From the NCBI GenBank assembly GCA_023957115.1, contig JAMLHN010000011.1, forward strand, positions 38,710 through 102,709: a DNA stretch of 64,000 bases, given 5' to 3'. This document shows, piece after piece, positions 8,631 through 16,476 of the stretch. This stretch comes from Thermomicrobiales bacterium (GTDB taxonomy: Bacteria > Chloroflexota > Chloroflexia > Thermomicrobiales > UBA6265). Below the pieces are notes generated by a model that worked only from the letters and a program-made list of their open reading frames with translations, had not been told where the DNA came from and searched no databases. Position 1 is the stretch's first letter. Each line of letters begins with the position of its first letter. The position numbers and the translations under genes were made by a program.

Positions 8631-8732
8631 CAAGACGATCACGTACGGCGTCGACGCAGAGCATCCCGGCACTCGACCTCGAGGTTCGGCCTGCCCATGC
8701 CACAATCGAATTCCAGGAGGAAAACGCCGCGC

Positions 8733-10607
8733 ATGAACCGACCCGTCCGAACCACGATCGCGGCCATCCTCCTGCTCGCTACCCTCCTCCCCGCACTGAC
8801 CATCCCCATCGCCCGCGCCCAGGACACCAGCTCCGGCAACGTCCCTATGTTCCGCGGCAACCCGGCCCGCACCGGCGAAATGCCCGGCCCCGGCCCCGAT
8901 CCGGCAAAAGAGATCGTTTCGCTGTGGGCCTTCCAAACTGGCAGGAGTGTGTCTTCCTCCCCAGCGGTGGTCGACGGTGTGGTCTACGTCGGTAGCTTGG
9001 ACGGCAATCTCTACGCAATCGATGCGGCCTCCGGGACCCAACGCTGGTCTCTCGAAATCGCAAATCCCGGAGATGGGGTGCCCTCCCCGACTGTAGTCGA
9101 CGGGGTGGTCTACATCGGGAGCTCGGACCACAACGTCTACGCGATCGATGCGGCCTCCGGGACCAAGCGCTGGGCCTTCGAAACCGGAAACACCGTGGAA
9201 TCATCCCCAGCGGTCGTCGACGGTACGGTCTACGTCGGCAGCCTGGATGGCAACCTCTACGCGATCGATACGGCCTCCGGAACACAACGCTGGTCTTTCG
9301 ATACCGGATGGAGGGTGCTCTCCTCCCCGGCCGTGGTCGACGGTGTGGTCTATGTCGGAAGCTGGACCGGCTTCCTCTACGCGATCGACGCGGTCTCTGG
9401 CGCACAACGTTGGTCTTTCGAAACGAAGGATGCGGTGCAATCCTCGCCGGCTGTGGTCGATGGTGTGGTTTATGTCGGAAGCGACGACGGGAATGTCTAC
9501 GCGATCGATGCGGTCTCTGGAGCACAGCACTGGGTCTTCGAAACCGGAGATTGGGTGCCCTCCTCGCCGGCCGTGGTCGACGGGGTGGTCTATATCGGAA
9601 GCGGTGATGACTCCCTGTACGCAATCGATGCGGTCTCCGGGACACAACATTGGGCCTTCGAAACCGGAGGCAACGTGGAATCCTCGCCGGCAGTGGTTGA
9701 TGGCGTGGTCTATGTCGGAGACTCGGTCGGGAGCATCTACGGTGACCGCGGGAACCTCTACGCCATCGACGCCACCACCGGAACACAACGCTGGGTCTTC
9801 GAAACCGGAGACTGGGTGCGATCCTCTCCAGCAGTAGTCGACGGCGTAATCTATGTTGGCAGCCTGGATGGGAACCTCTACGCCATCGGAAACCTTCCCA
9901 CCGAACTGCAAACAGCCACGGCTATTCCCCAACAGACCGCCACCGCGGCGGCGCATGCAACCGCCACCGCGCAGGCAAACCACGATGCGACGGCCACATC
10001 CGTTGCAGCGATCACGGCAACAGCCTGGGCGATCGAGGCAGCGGCCACCGCAACCGCCCAGGGATCCCTGGATGCAACCGCGACCACCATCGCCGGCGCA
10101 ACCGCGACCGTCACGGCCTCGTGGGACGACTACTTCTGGACCGATATCCAGCATGCCTTTTCCGCGAACGTCGCCGAGTTTCCTGGCATGTCGGTCGAGC
10201 CGTATTCGCGCATATCCGTCGGCTCGACGTACCTCCCCGCCACCTATACGCAACTCGCCGAATATCCGGTGCTCATCGCGGGCGGCGCCGGACTCACCAC
10301 GGTGACGCTGGCGATCTTCCCATCCAAAGTCGATGCCGACACCGCCATGGCCGACATGAGCGGCGGGCTCATCCGCTCCGGCTGGACCCAGCACGATGTC
10401 GATGGCATGCCGCACAACCATGTCTGTCTCTCCATCGTCCATGGCGATTCCATGAGCGAGGCCGTCTGCTACATGACCCGCGATGACGCCATCATCCTGA
10501 GCTATTCATCCATCCCCGTCCCCAACCCCGATGCCGCCCTGCTCAACGCCGTCGACCTGGCCAAAGCTATGAACGACGCCTACGATCAGGTCGACCGGCC
10601 CGACTAA
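8733..10607 (+). CDS. Exported eight-repeat PQQ-type beta-propeller protein
   Basis: This 624-residue protein has an N-terminal signal peptide (RTTIAAILLLATLLPALTIP, then ARAQ). Eight tandem repeats of about 40 residues follow (about 45-390), each with SSPAVVDGVVYVGS and NLYAIDAASGTQRW. Eight such repeats would close a propeller as in PQQ-binding dehydrogenases and BamB-like proteins. No catalytic PQQ residues were identified, so a binding or scaffold role is likely. An Ala/Thr-rich segment (about 400-475) links to a C-terminal domain of unknown type. The ATG at 8733 follows AGGAGG with a 12-base gap. The FRGNPARTGEMPGPGP stretch recurs in the gene at 51714. Confidence 0.8.
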   Translation: MNRPVRTTIAAILLLATLLPALTIPIARAQDTSSGNVPMFRGNPARTGEMPGPGPDPAKEIVSLWAFQTGRSVSSSPAVVDGVVYVGSLDGNLYAIDAASGTQRWSLEIANPGDGVPSPTVVDGVVYIGSSDHNVYAIDAASGTKRWAFETGNTVESSPAVVDGTVYVGSLDGNLYAIDTASGTQRWSFDTGWRVLSSPAVVDGVVYVGSWTGFLYAIDAVSGAQRWSFETKDAVQSSPAVVDGVVYVGSDDGNVYAIDAVSGAQHWVFETGDWVPSSPAVVDGVVYIGSGDDSLYAIDAVSGTQHWAFETGGNVESSPAVVDGVVYVGDSVGSIYGDRGNLYAIDATTGTQRWVFETGDWVRSSPAVVDGVIYVGSLDGNLYAIGNLPTELQTATAIPQQTATAAAHATATAQANHDATATSVAAITATAWAIEAAATATAQGSLDATATTIAGATATVTASWDDYFWTDIQHAFSANVAEFPGMSVEPYSRISVGSTYLPATYTQLAEYPVLIAGGAGLTTVTLAIFPSKVDADTAMADMSGGLIRSGWTQHDVDGMPHNHVCLSIVHGDSMSEAVCYMTRDDAIILSYSSIPVPNPDAALLNAVDLAKAMNDAYDQVDRPD

Positions 10608-11035
10608 ATCCGGTCCAATGTCCAGGGTACAAAGTGGAGCCAGGAGCTGGGATGTAGGAGTTCGGAACGATGCACGGTGCGGTTGCCGATCGTAATTGAG
10701 GGCGTGTCTGCCCGCTCGTAGCGAACGGATGTCACGCGTCCAGGAACCAATACGATTGATACGGAATCCGGGTCATTGCTTGGGGATGGGGTAGGCGCCG
10801 GCCCCAGGCCGGTGGTGCTTCGCCGGCACAGGGCCGGCGCCTACATCATGCAATGCTGGGTCGGAGTGATGGCGAACCGATCGTGCCGCATCCTGGTGTG
10901 TTCACCCGGATTCCGTATGAGATGTTGGCCGCCTTCCGTCCCACGGCAACACCCCCGACCCGCCATACTTCCCCCATCTCACGTCCCCAACGCCGCCAAA
11001 GACGGCGACGGTCGAGTATGCGAAAGGACGAGCGC
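10608..11035. other. Intergenic region with long hairpin
   Basis: This 428-base gap holds a degenerate AGGAGTT-type arm (10640-10668) and a short piece like the 160-bp repeat (GAGGGCGTGTCTGCCC near 10700). It also has a strong hairpin: GTAGGCGCCGGCCC (10791-10804) pairs with GGGCCGGCGCCTAC (10831-10844). No gene is seen. Confidence 0.6.
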
Positions 11036-12217
11036 GTGAAGATCACATCGGTGCGCACCGCCGTTATCGACGGCAATTTCCCCTGGGTCCTGGTCCGGAT
11101 CGAAACCGACGAAGGGATCACCGGGCTTGGCGAGGCGTATTGGGGCGTAGGCGTCGCCGAGCTGGTGCACAAGGCCGGCCCGCTCATCGTCGGCGAAAAC
11201 CCGTTCAATATCGGCAAGATCACCGAGCTGCTGATCCGCTGTCTCTCCGGTGAGGGATCGAGCGGCGGAGCCACCGTAACGGCCATCAGCGGTATCGAGA
11301 TCGCGCTCTGGGATCTCGTCGGTCGCGCATTGAACACCCCCATCTACAACCTCTTCGGCGGTCGCTTCCGCGACCAGATCCGCGTCTATGCCGATTGTCA
11401 CGCCGGCGCCACCCCCGATCCCGCGTCCTACGCCGAGCGTGCCAAGTCCGTGGCCGGCGCCGGCTTCACCGCCATCAAATTCGACCTCGACACCCCCAAC
11501 CCCTACACCCGCGACATCTCCGACGATCCCCATCCCCGCCGCCAGTGGTGCGAGCCCTGGAACCGCACCATCGGCGCCGCCGAGCGCAACTGGATGGTCG
11601 ATGTCGTCGCTGCGGTGCGCGAGGCCGTCGGCCCGGACATCATGGTCGCCATGGACGCACACTGGAAGTTCTCGACCAACGACGCCATCCTGCTCGCCCA
11701 GGCGCTCGAACCATTCGATCTCCTCTGGTTGGAAGACCCCGTGCCCCCGGAAAACATCGAAGCCCAGCGCATGGTCACCCACAGCACCCGTACCCCCATC
11801 TGCACCGGCGAAAACCTCTATCGCAAGCATGGCTTCCGCGAGCTGATCGAAAAGCAAGCCGCACGCATCATCGCGCCCGACATCCCGAAGATGGGCGGAC
11901 TCATGGAAGCCAAGAAGGTCGCCGACTGGGCCGATACCTATTACATCCCGGTCGCGCCCCACAACGTCGCGAGCCCCATCGGCACCGTCGCCAGCTCGCA
12001 TGTCTGCGCCGCCATGAACAACTTCCTCGTCATCGAATTCCACGCCCACGATGTCGAATGGTGGAAAGACCTCGTCGATGGCACGCCACCCATCGTCGAC
12101 GGGTTCATCGCCATGACCGACGCCCCGGGCCACGGTCTGACCCTGAACGAGGACGTCGCTCGCGCCAACCTCAAACCCGGCTCATCCTTCTTCGGCGAAT
12201 ATCCCTACGAATGCTGA
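11036..12217 (+). CDS. Enolase-superfamily sugar-acid dehydratase, galactonate-dehydratase-like
   Basis: This 393-residue member of the mandelate racemase/muconate lactonizing family carries TAISGIEIALWDLVGRAL, MDAHWKF, WLEDPVPPENIE, CTGENLY and the C-terminal VAPHNVASPIGT. The spacing of Asp, Glu and Glu ligands and the PHN histidine match galactonate or related acid-sugar dehydratases. The product would be a 2-keto-3-deoxy sugar acid; the substrate is not fixed by sequence. I use the GTG at 11036 because AAAGGA lies 7 bases before it. An ATG at 11018 in frame has no ribosome site. It stands alone on the plus strand. Confidence 0.85.
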   Translation: MKITSVRTAVIDGNFPWVLVRIETDEGITGLGEAYWGVGVAELVHKAGPLIVGENPFNIGKITELLIRCLSGEGSSGGATVTAISGIEIALWDLVGRALNTPIYNLFGGRFRDQIRVYADCHAGATPDPASYAERAKSVAGAGFTAIKFDLDTPNPYTRDISDDPHPRRQWCEPWNRTIGAAERNWMVDVVAAVREAVGPDIMVAMDAHWKFSTNDAILLAQALEPFDLLWLEDPVPPENIEAQRMVTHSTRTPICTGENLYRKHGFRELIEKQAARIIAPDIPKMGGLMEAKKVADWADTYYIPVAPHNVASPIGTVASSHVCAAMNNFLVIEFHAHDVEWWKDLVDGTPPIVDGFIAMTDAPGHGLTLNEDVARANLKPGSSFFGEYPYEC

Positions 12218-12235
12218 CCGAACCCCAGGCAGAAG

Positions 12236-12270
12236 CCCCCTTCCTCTCCCAGCATTGGAAGAGGAAGGGG
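12236..12270 (+). repeat. CCCCTTCCTCT hairpin repeat, copy 1
   Basis: CCCCTTCCTCT pairs with AGAGGAAGGGG around a CCCAGCATTGG loop region, just after the stop of the dehydratase gene. Copies with longer stems lie at 40703-40738 and 41239-41274, with weaker versions at 57700-57861. It could act as a terminator, although no T run follows. Confidence 0.7.
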
Positions 12271-12455
12271 TTGGGGGGATGGTGAGGGCGAAAGGCCGCA
12301 CCCGATCACCTGCCGGTACGGCACACGCCCGCATGGAAATGCACCGTCGAACCATCAGGACGCGAAGATCCTGCACGACGCCGGCAACGATGCTGCGACC
12401 GAGCAATCCCCTCTTCTCCGGCCTCCGAACCCGTTCTCGGCTAAACTTCTCAGGT

Positions 12456-12500
12456 AAGGACGACCTTCCCCACCTCGGGTACAGCATCTGGGACGGCCCA
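12456..12500 (+). promoter_or_regulatory. Guanidine-II (mini-ykkC) riboswitch
   Basis: Two short hairpins each carry an ACGR tetraloop, the hallmark of this class: AAGG-ACGA-CCTT at 12456-12467 and TGGG-ACGG-CCCA at 12489-12500, joined by 21 bases. The second hairpin ends 7 bases before the GGAGCGGG ribosome site (12508-12515) of a Gdx/SugE-type exporter. The element and its partner gene match the known association of this riboswitch with guanidinium exporters. Guanidine binding would pair the two loops and free the ribosome site. A possible -10 (TAAACT, 12442-12447) lies just upstream. Confidence 0.8.
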
Positions 12501-12519
12501 CTCGCACGGAGCGGGATCT

Positions 12520-12837
12520 ATGTCGTGGGTTTTTCTGGTTACCGCTGGACTCCTCGAGGTCGTTTGGGCCTATTTCATGAAGGAATCCGAGGGTTTTTCG
12601 CGTCTGCGGCCGTCGGTCATCACCATCGTCGCCATGATCGGGAGTGTAGTCCTCCTCTCGCTGGCCATGCGCTCGCTGCCTTTGGGAACCGCCTACTCCA
12701 TCTGGACCGGAATCGGCGCGGTCGGGGCGTTCCTCGTCGGCATCATCGTGCTCGGCGAATCCAGCAGTCCCATGCGCCTCGCCGCCGCCGCGCTCATCGT
12801 CTCCGGTCTCGTCCTGATGAAGCTGTCGAGCTCGTAG
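12520..12837 (+). CDS. gdx: Small multidrug resistance family guanidinium exporter (Gdx/SugE type)
   Basis: This 105-residue membrane protein has four predicted helices and the SMR glutamate in the first helix ([12 protein letters not shown], Glu13). [20 protein letters not shown] in helix 3 is typical of the SugE/Gdx branch rather than EmrE. It would export guanidinium in exchange for protons as a dual-topology dimer. The guanidine-II type riboswitch directly upstream supports this function. The start is ATG 12520 after GGAGCGGG. Confidence 0.88.
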   Translation: MSWVFLVTAGLLEVVWAYFMKESEGFSRLRPSVITIVAMIGSVVLLSLAMRSLPLGTAYSIWTGIGAVGAFLVGIIVLGESSSPMRLAAAALIVSGLVLMKLSSS

Positions 12838-12875
12838 CCTGACTACTTGCCCGAACACCGTAAAATGGAAGGGCT

Positions 12876-13187
12876 ATGGAAGCGGCTGCTACCCGACCAA
12901 TTACGAATCCACGCCCTGAAATCTTGACGGAACAATTCCTGTCAGCGCTCAGAGCAGCAGGGGTAACGGAAGCGTTTCTGTTCGGCAGCGTGGCATGCGG
13001 AGAGGAACGTTCGGACAGTGATCTCGACTTGCTGGTCACATTCGACCGCGAGGTCTTTCTGTTTGATCGTATGGATATTGCGGATCAACTCTCCAACCTC
13101 GCTGGTCGCAAGATCGACCTCCTGACGAAGATCCACCCATTCTTCGAGCCCTACATCCGGCCGACGCTCGTACCAATCCCCCTTTGA
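12876..13187 (+). CDS. Minimal nucleotidyltransferase (MNT) antitoxin of a HEPN/MNT pair
   Basis: This 103-residue protein has the polymerase-beta-like core: LFGSVACGEERSDSDLDLLV at about 35-54 gives the GSxxxG and DxD catalytic motifs, and a second acidic strand KIDLL follows near residue 85. In MNT/HEPN systems this protein transfers nucleotides (AMP) to the HEPN toxin and silences it. Its stop overlaps a TTG start (TTGA) of a HEPN-like gene that is broken. The usual Arg of GSxARG is Cys here. The MNT frame itself is intact. Confidence 0.8.
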   Translation: MEAAATRPITNPRPEILTEQFLSALRAAGVTEAFLFGSVACGEERSDSDLDLLVTFDREVFLFDRMDIADQLSNLAGRKIDLLTKIHPFFEPYIRPTLVPIPL

Positions 13188-13533
13188 ACAAGAACGCACG
13201 ACCCCATTTGCTTCTGATCAAGCAAGCGCTGAATCAAATCGCTCTGTACTGACCTGCGTCAGAGGCGCTCTTCCTCGAAGATCAAATGAGGCAGGACGCC
13301 ATCCACATGCGGCTCCAGCAAATTGGAGAGAATCTGATCAAGATCCATGTGCTGGATGAGGAGGCATTTGCGCGCAAACTGCCTCCTGGCACAAGCTCGC
13401 AGGATTGCGCAATGTCATCTCTCACAACTATGAGGTGATCGAACCCAAGGTGATCTGGATAATCGTGACCCAGCACCTGCCGCCCTTTCACAACACGATC
13501 GAATCGGCGCTGGCGGACCTTCCTCCAGATTAG
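13184..13533 (+). pseudogene. HEPN (DUF86-type) toxin gene, interrupted
   Basis: From TTG at 13184 the frame gives NKNARPHLLLIKQALNQIAL and meets TGA at 13250-13252. The same frame then continues with FLEDQMRQDAIHMRLQQIGE, typical of DUF86. After a second break near 13385 another frame carries SWHKLAGLRNVISHNYEVI and ends with TAG at 13531-13533. The last segment has the HEPN RNase motif RNxxxH (RNVISH). The toxin therefore looks inactivated by an in-frame stop and a frameshift, while its antitoxin is intact. Confidence 0.7.
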
Positions 13534-14334
13534 TTACCCCGCCTGCACCGGACTCGCCATCCGCCACCGATTCGTAATCGTGTCCGCCCCATACTCCTCG
13601 CGCAGATTCCATTGTTCGATCTCGTACGCTGGCGGAGTCTCGTACCCGCCGATCTTCGAGGTCTTCCAGCCAAACCGGTCGCGAATTTCCACCAGCTGCT
13701 CGGCATGCTTGAGCGCCGCGATAGCCGAATCGATCACCGGCACCCCCAGCACATCCTGCATCTGCTGATAGAACCCGGCCGATGCGGTGCACCCAAGCAC
13801 GATCACTTCGGCGCCGTCGTCCTCGATCGCCTTGCGTCCGGCTTCGATGAAACGACGCTCGGTCTCCGCCTCGTCCTTGTGATAATCCAGCACGCCGAAC
13901 TCAAGCGTGCGGAACGAGGCCAGCCGGTCGCCGAATCCGTAATGGTGGACATTCGCCTTCATCTGCGGAATCCATTTCCGCCGCCCGACGATGATCGAAA
14001 ACGTCGAACCCAAACTCGCGGCCAGCAGCAACGCCGACTCGCACGGGGCGGTCACGGCAATCTGCGTCGCCATCTCGCGGCTTTCGTGCAATCCCAGATC
14101 GTAGAAGCAGCCGATCACCGCCGCATCGTACCCCTGCCGTTCGGCTTCGAGCACGGTATGGACGATGTCCGGGATCGTCAATGCCTCGTAATAGTGGTAT
14201 TCCAGGTGCTCGGTGCCCCGGGTGAACCCGACCAGATCGACCGTATTCTCCGGCCGCGCGGCCTCCTCCACCCCACGCTCGAACGCCCCGTCTTCCCCGA
14301 TCCGCACCGGCGCGATATACAACAAACGGCTCAT
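13534..14334 (-). CDS. hyuE: Aspartate/glutamate/hydantoin racemase family protein
   Basis: This 266-residue protein has the two catalytic-cysteine regions of the Asp/Glu/hydantoin racemase family: IGCFYDLGL (about 76-84) and LGCTASAGF (about 185-193). Such enzymes use two Cys residues to invert a stereocentre. It follows hydantoinase-type subunits HyuB and HyuA on the same strand, so racemisation of a hydantoin-like substrate is the likely role. The start is ATG 14334 with AAGGAGGA ahead. Its stop codon abuts the stop of the broken HEPN gene on the other strand. Confidence 0.8.
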   Translation of the reverse strand: MSRLLYIAPVRIGEDGAFERGVEEAARPENTVDLVGFTRGTEHLEYHYYEALTIPDIVHTVLEAERQGYDAAVIGCFYDLGLHESREMATQIAVTAPCESALLLAASLGSTFSIIVGRRKWIPQMKANVHHYGFGDRLASFRTLEFGVLDYHKDEAETERRFIEAGRKAIEDDGAEVIVLGCTASAGFYQQMQDVLGVPVIDSAIAALKHAEQLVEIRDRFGWKTSKIGGYETPPAYEIEQWNLREEYGADTITNRWRMASPVQAG

Positions 14335-14613
14335 CGTGTTCCTCCTTCGCTTGCTCGGATCCACGCTGGATCCAGTAGGGGCGGCTCCCCGTGGCCGCCC
14401 TCGTGGTCGAATGGGTGATACGTGGTGAAGATCAGGCTCCTAACCATATGGTCGTTGGATCGCGCAGGCACCGGAACATTCGTGCCGGTCAGAGGACGCC
14501 CGCGGGGAGGCGCCCCTACCGATCGACGGTCATGCTCAGCCTCGGAGAGGCTTCGCGCTGTGAGCCCCAGGTTTCAACCCGGGAAAACATGGGAATCCTG
14601 TTCTCTCCACCAC

Positions 14614-16476
14614 CTACGCCGTCGCCAAAGACCCCTCCGCCGGCAACTCCGGTACGACGAGCCAGGGATACGGTCGTTCCGTAACATCACGAAATTCACC
14701 AGGCGCCGGCGAATCGACCGGCATACCGCGGTCGATCCATTCCAGGACCGGCTCGCTGTTCATTCGGATTTCGGTAGTTGCCGTTTCGTCGAGCTCCAGG
14801 GTATCGGCATCGACCACGACGCCATACCGTTCGCGGGCCTGATCGACGGTCAGCAGCCCGACCTTCACATCGCGCACAACCAACGCCGGATCGCGCTCGA
14901 ATGGATCGCCCCAACCGCCACCGCCGCCGGTGCGCATGACGAACATATCGCCCGGCTCCAGCTTGAGATCGTCGAATTTCGAGGGGAGCTTCACCAGATC
15001 CCCATCGGCCCGCACCAGCCAGGCATCGTTCGGTTGCGCGGCGCGGCCACCGTACAGCCCCCACGGCTGGGTTTTGTGCCGTTCGTCGAGGAAATAGAGC
15101 TTGGCCGGCCGCAACGCCCGAATCGCGCGGATCAGCCCGTACCCGCCTCGCTGCTTGCCCGGACCGCTGCTCCCCGGCCGCAGTGAATACTGCTCGATCA
15201 TGACCGGATAGACCGTTTCCACGAACTCGGCCGGCGCGTTCTTCAATCGGGTATTCCAGGAGAAGGCATCGATCCCATCGATCGCGGCCCGGCCGCCACT
15301 TCCGGCCGCCATGACCTCGAAACAGAGCCAGCGATCCTTTTCCTCTCGCCCGCGTCCGAGCATGCTGTAGCAGTTGAGACTGCCGTTGTGGGTGGCAGGG
15401 ACGACTTCGGGAAAGACCTGCGCCAGGCACCCCTGGATCACCTCGTCCACCCGTCCCAAGGAGAGATGTCGCAGACTTACAGGCGCGGGATATTCCGGCC
15501 GGATGAAGCTTCCCTCGGGCACGATCACATCGACTAGGTCTTCCACCCCCTGGTTCGGATCGAGCTCCGGGTCGATGGCCACCTTGTCCCCCGCCGCCAG
15601 CCGGAGCATGTTGTACAGCCCCATCTTTTCCAGGCTTTCGTTGATCGGGTAATTGACCGGACCTTCGCATTGCGGCGAGGTCCCCGTATAGTCGATGGTC
15701 ACCCGATCTCCGTGCCGGGTGATGGCCGCCTTGATGGTCAACGGCTCATCGTTCAGCCCGTCATTGTCCAGGTAGTCTTCGAAAACGATCGGCTCCTCAT
15801 CCGGCAAGAGCTGGATCAGCTTGGCCATCGTGTCATGCGCCCGCTGGAAGAGGATGCCGAACGTTTCCAGCACGGCGTCGCCGCCGAACTTCTCGCACAG
15901 CTCGTGCACGCGCTTCTCGGCAATCTTCCCGGCCGACGAAAGCGCCAGCAAGTCGCCGGTCATCATGTCCGGCGTACGTGAGTTCCGCGCGATGATCGCC
16001 AGCAGATCGTGCTGCAGCTCCCCCTGCTTGTAAAGCTTGACCGGCGGGATCTGCAGACCTTCGTGGTAGATCTCGCTGGCCTGGGTCGGCATCGAAGCGG
16101 GCGCATCGGCCCCCATATCCATATGATGCCCCCACGCGATTCCCCAGGCGATGATCTTCTCATCCCAGAAGATCGGCACGGCAATCATCGTGTCGCCCAG
16201 GTGAGAAATCTCGCCGTGGGAGATATAGGGATCGTTGAATAGGATGACATCGCCGGGGTGCACCGGATTCGCGGCGGCGTATTCCGCCAGCGAGCCACCG
16301 GTGAACGTCGTACCGGAGATCACCCAACCCCGCTCGTCGATCAACGACATGCCGAAATCGTGCTGCTCGCGGATGATGACCGACATCGAGGTGCGCTCGA
16401 TCGCCGCATCCATCTCATAGATCAACGCCTTGATGCCATTGGCGATGACCTGAACGGTAATCGGATCAGTTGCCAT
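14614..16476 (-). CDS. hyuB: N-methylhydantoinase B / oxoprolinase B-type subunit
   Basis: This 620-residue protein is of usual HyuB length. It has family-like stretches such as SVIIREQHDFGMSLID, GDVILFNDPYISHGEISHLG, AWGHHMDMG and TGGGGGWGDPFERDP. Partnered with HyuA it would hydrolyse a cyclic amide in an ATP-dependent way (N-methylhydantoin, oxoproline or a related lactam). Its start overlaps the end of hyuA by 11 bases, so the two are co-translated. GAGGAGG precedes ATG 16476. The substrate is not determined by sequence. Confidence 0.88.
   Translation of the reverse strand: MATDPITVQVIANGIKALIYEMDAAIERTSMSVIIREQHDFGMSLIDERGWVISGTTFTGGSLAEYAAANPVHPGDVILFNDPYISHGEISHLGDTMIAVPIFWDEKIIAWGIAWGHHMDMGADAPASMPTQASEIYHEGLQIPPVKLYKQGELQHDLLAIIARNSRTPDMMTGDLLALSSAGKIAEKRVHELCEKFGGDAVLETFGILFQRAHDTMAKLIQLLPDEEPIVFEDYLDNDGLNDEPLTIKAAITRHGDRVTIDYTGTSPQCEGPVNYPINESLEKMGLYNMLRLAAGDKVAIDPELDPNQGVEDLVDVIVPEGSFIRPEYPAPVSLRHLSLGRVDEVIQGCLAQVFPEVVPATHNGSLNCYSMLGRGREEKDRWLCFEVMAAGSGGRAAIDGIDAFSWNTRLKNAPAEFVETVYPVMIEQYSLRPGSSGPGKQRGGYGLIRAIRALRPAKLYFLDERHKTQPWGLYGGRAAQPNDAWLVRADGDLVKLPSKFDDLKLEPGDMFVMRTGGGGGWGDPFERDPALVVRDVKVGLLTVDQARERYGVVVDADTLELDETATTEIRMNSEPVLEWIDRGMPVDSPAPGEFRDVTERPYPWLVVPELPAEGSLATA

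Noticed and set aside
12300..12455. Guanidine-I (ykkC) riboswitch upstream of the exporter
   Set aside because: The conserved ykkC helices and their signature bases are missing; the two-hairpin guanidine-II form fits instead.
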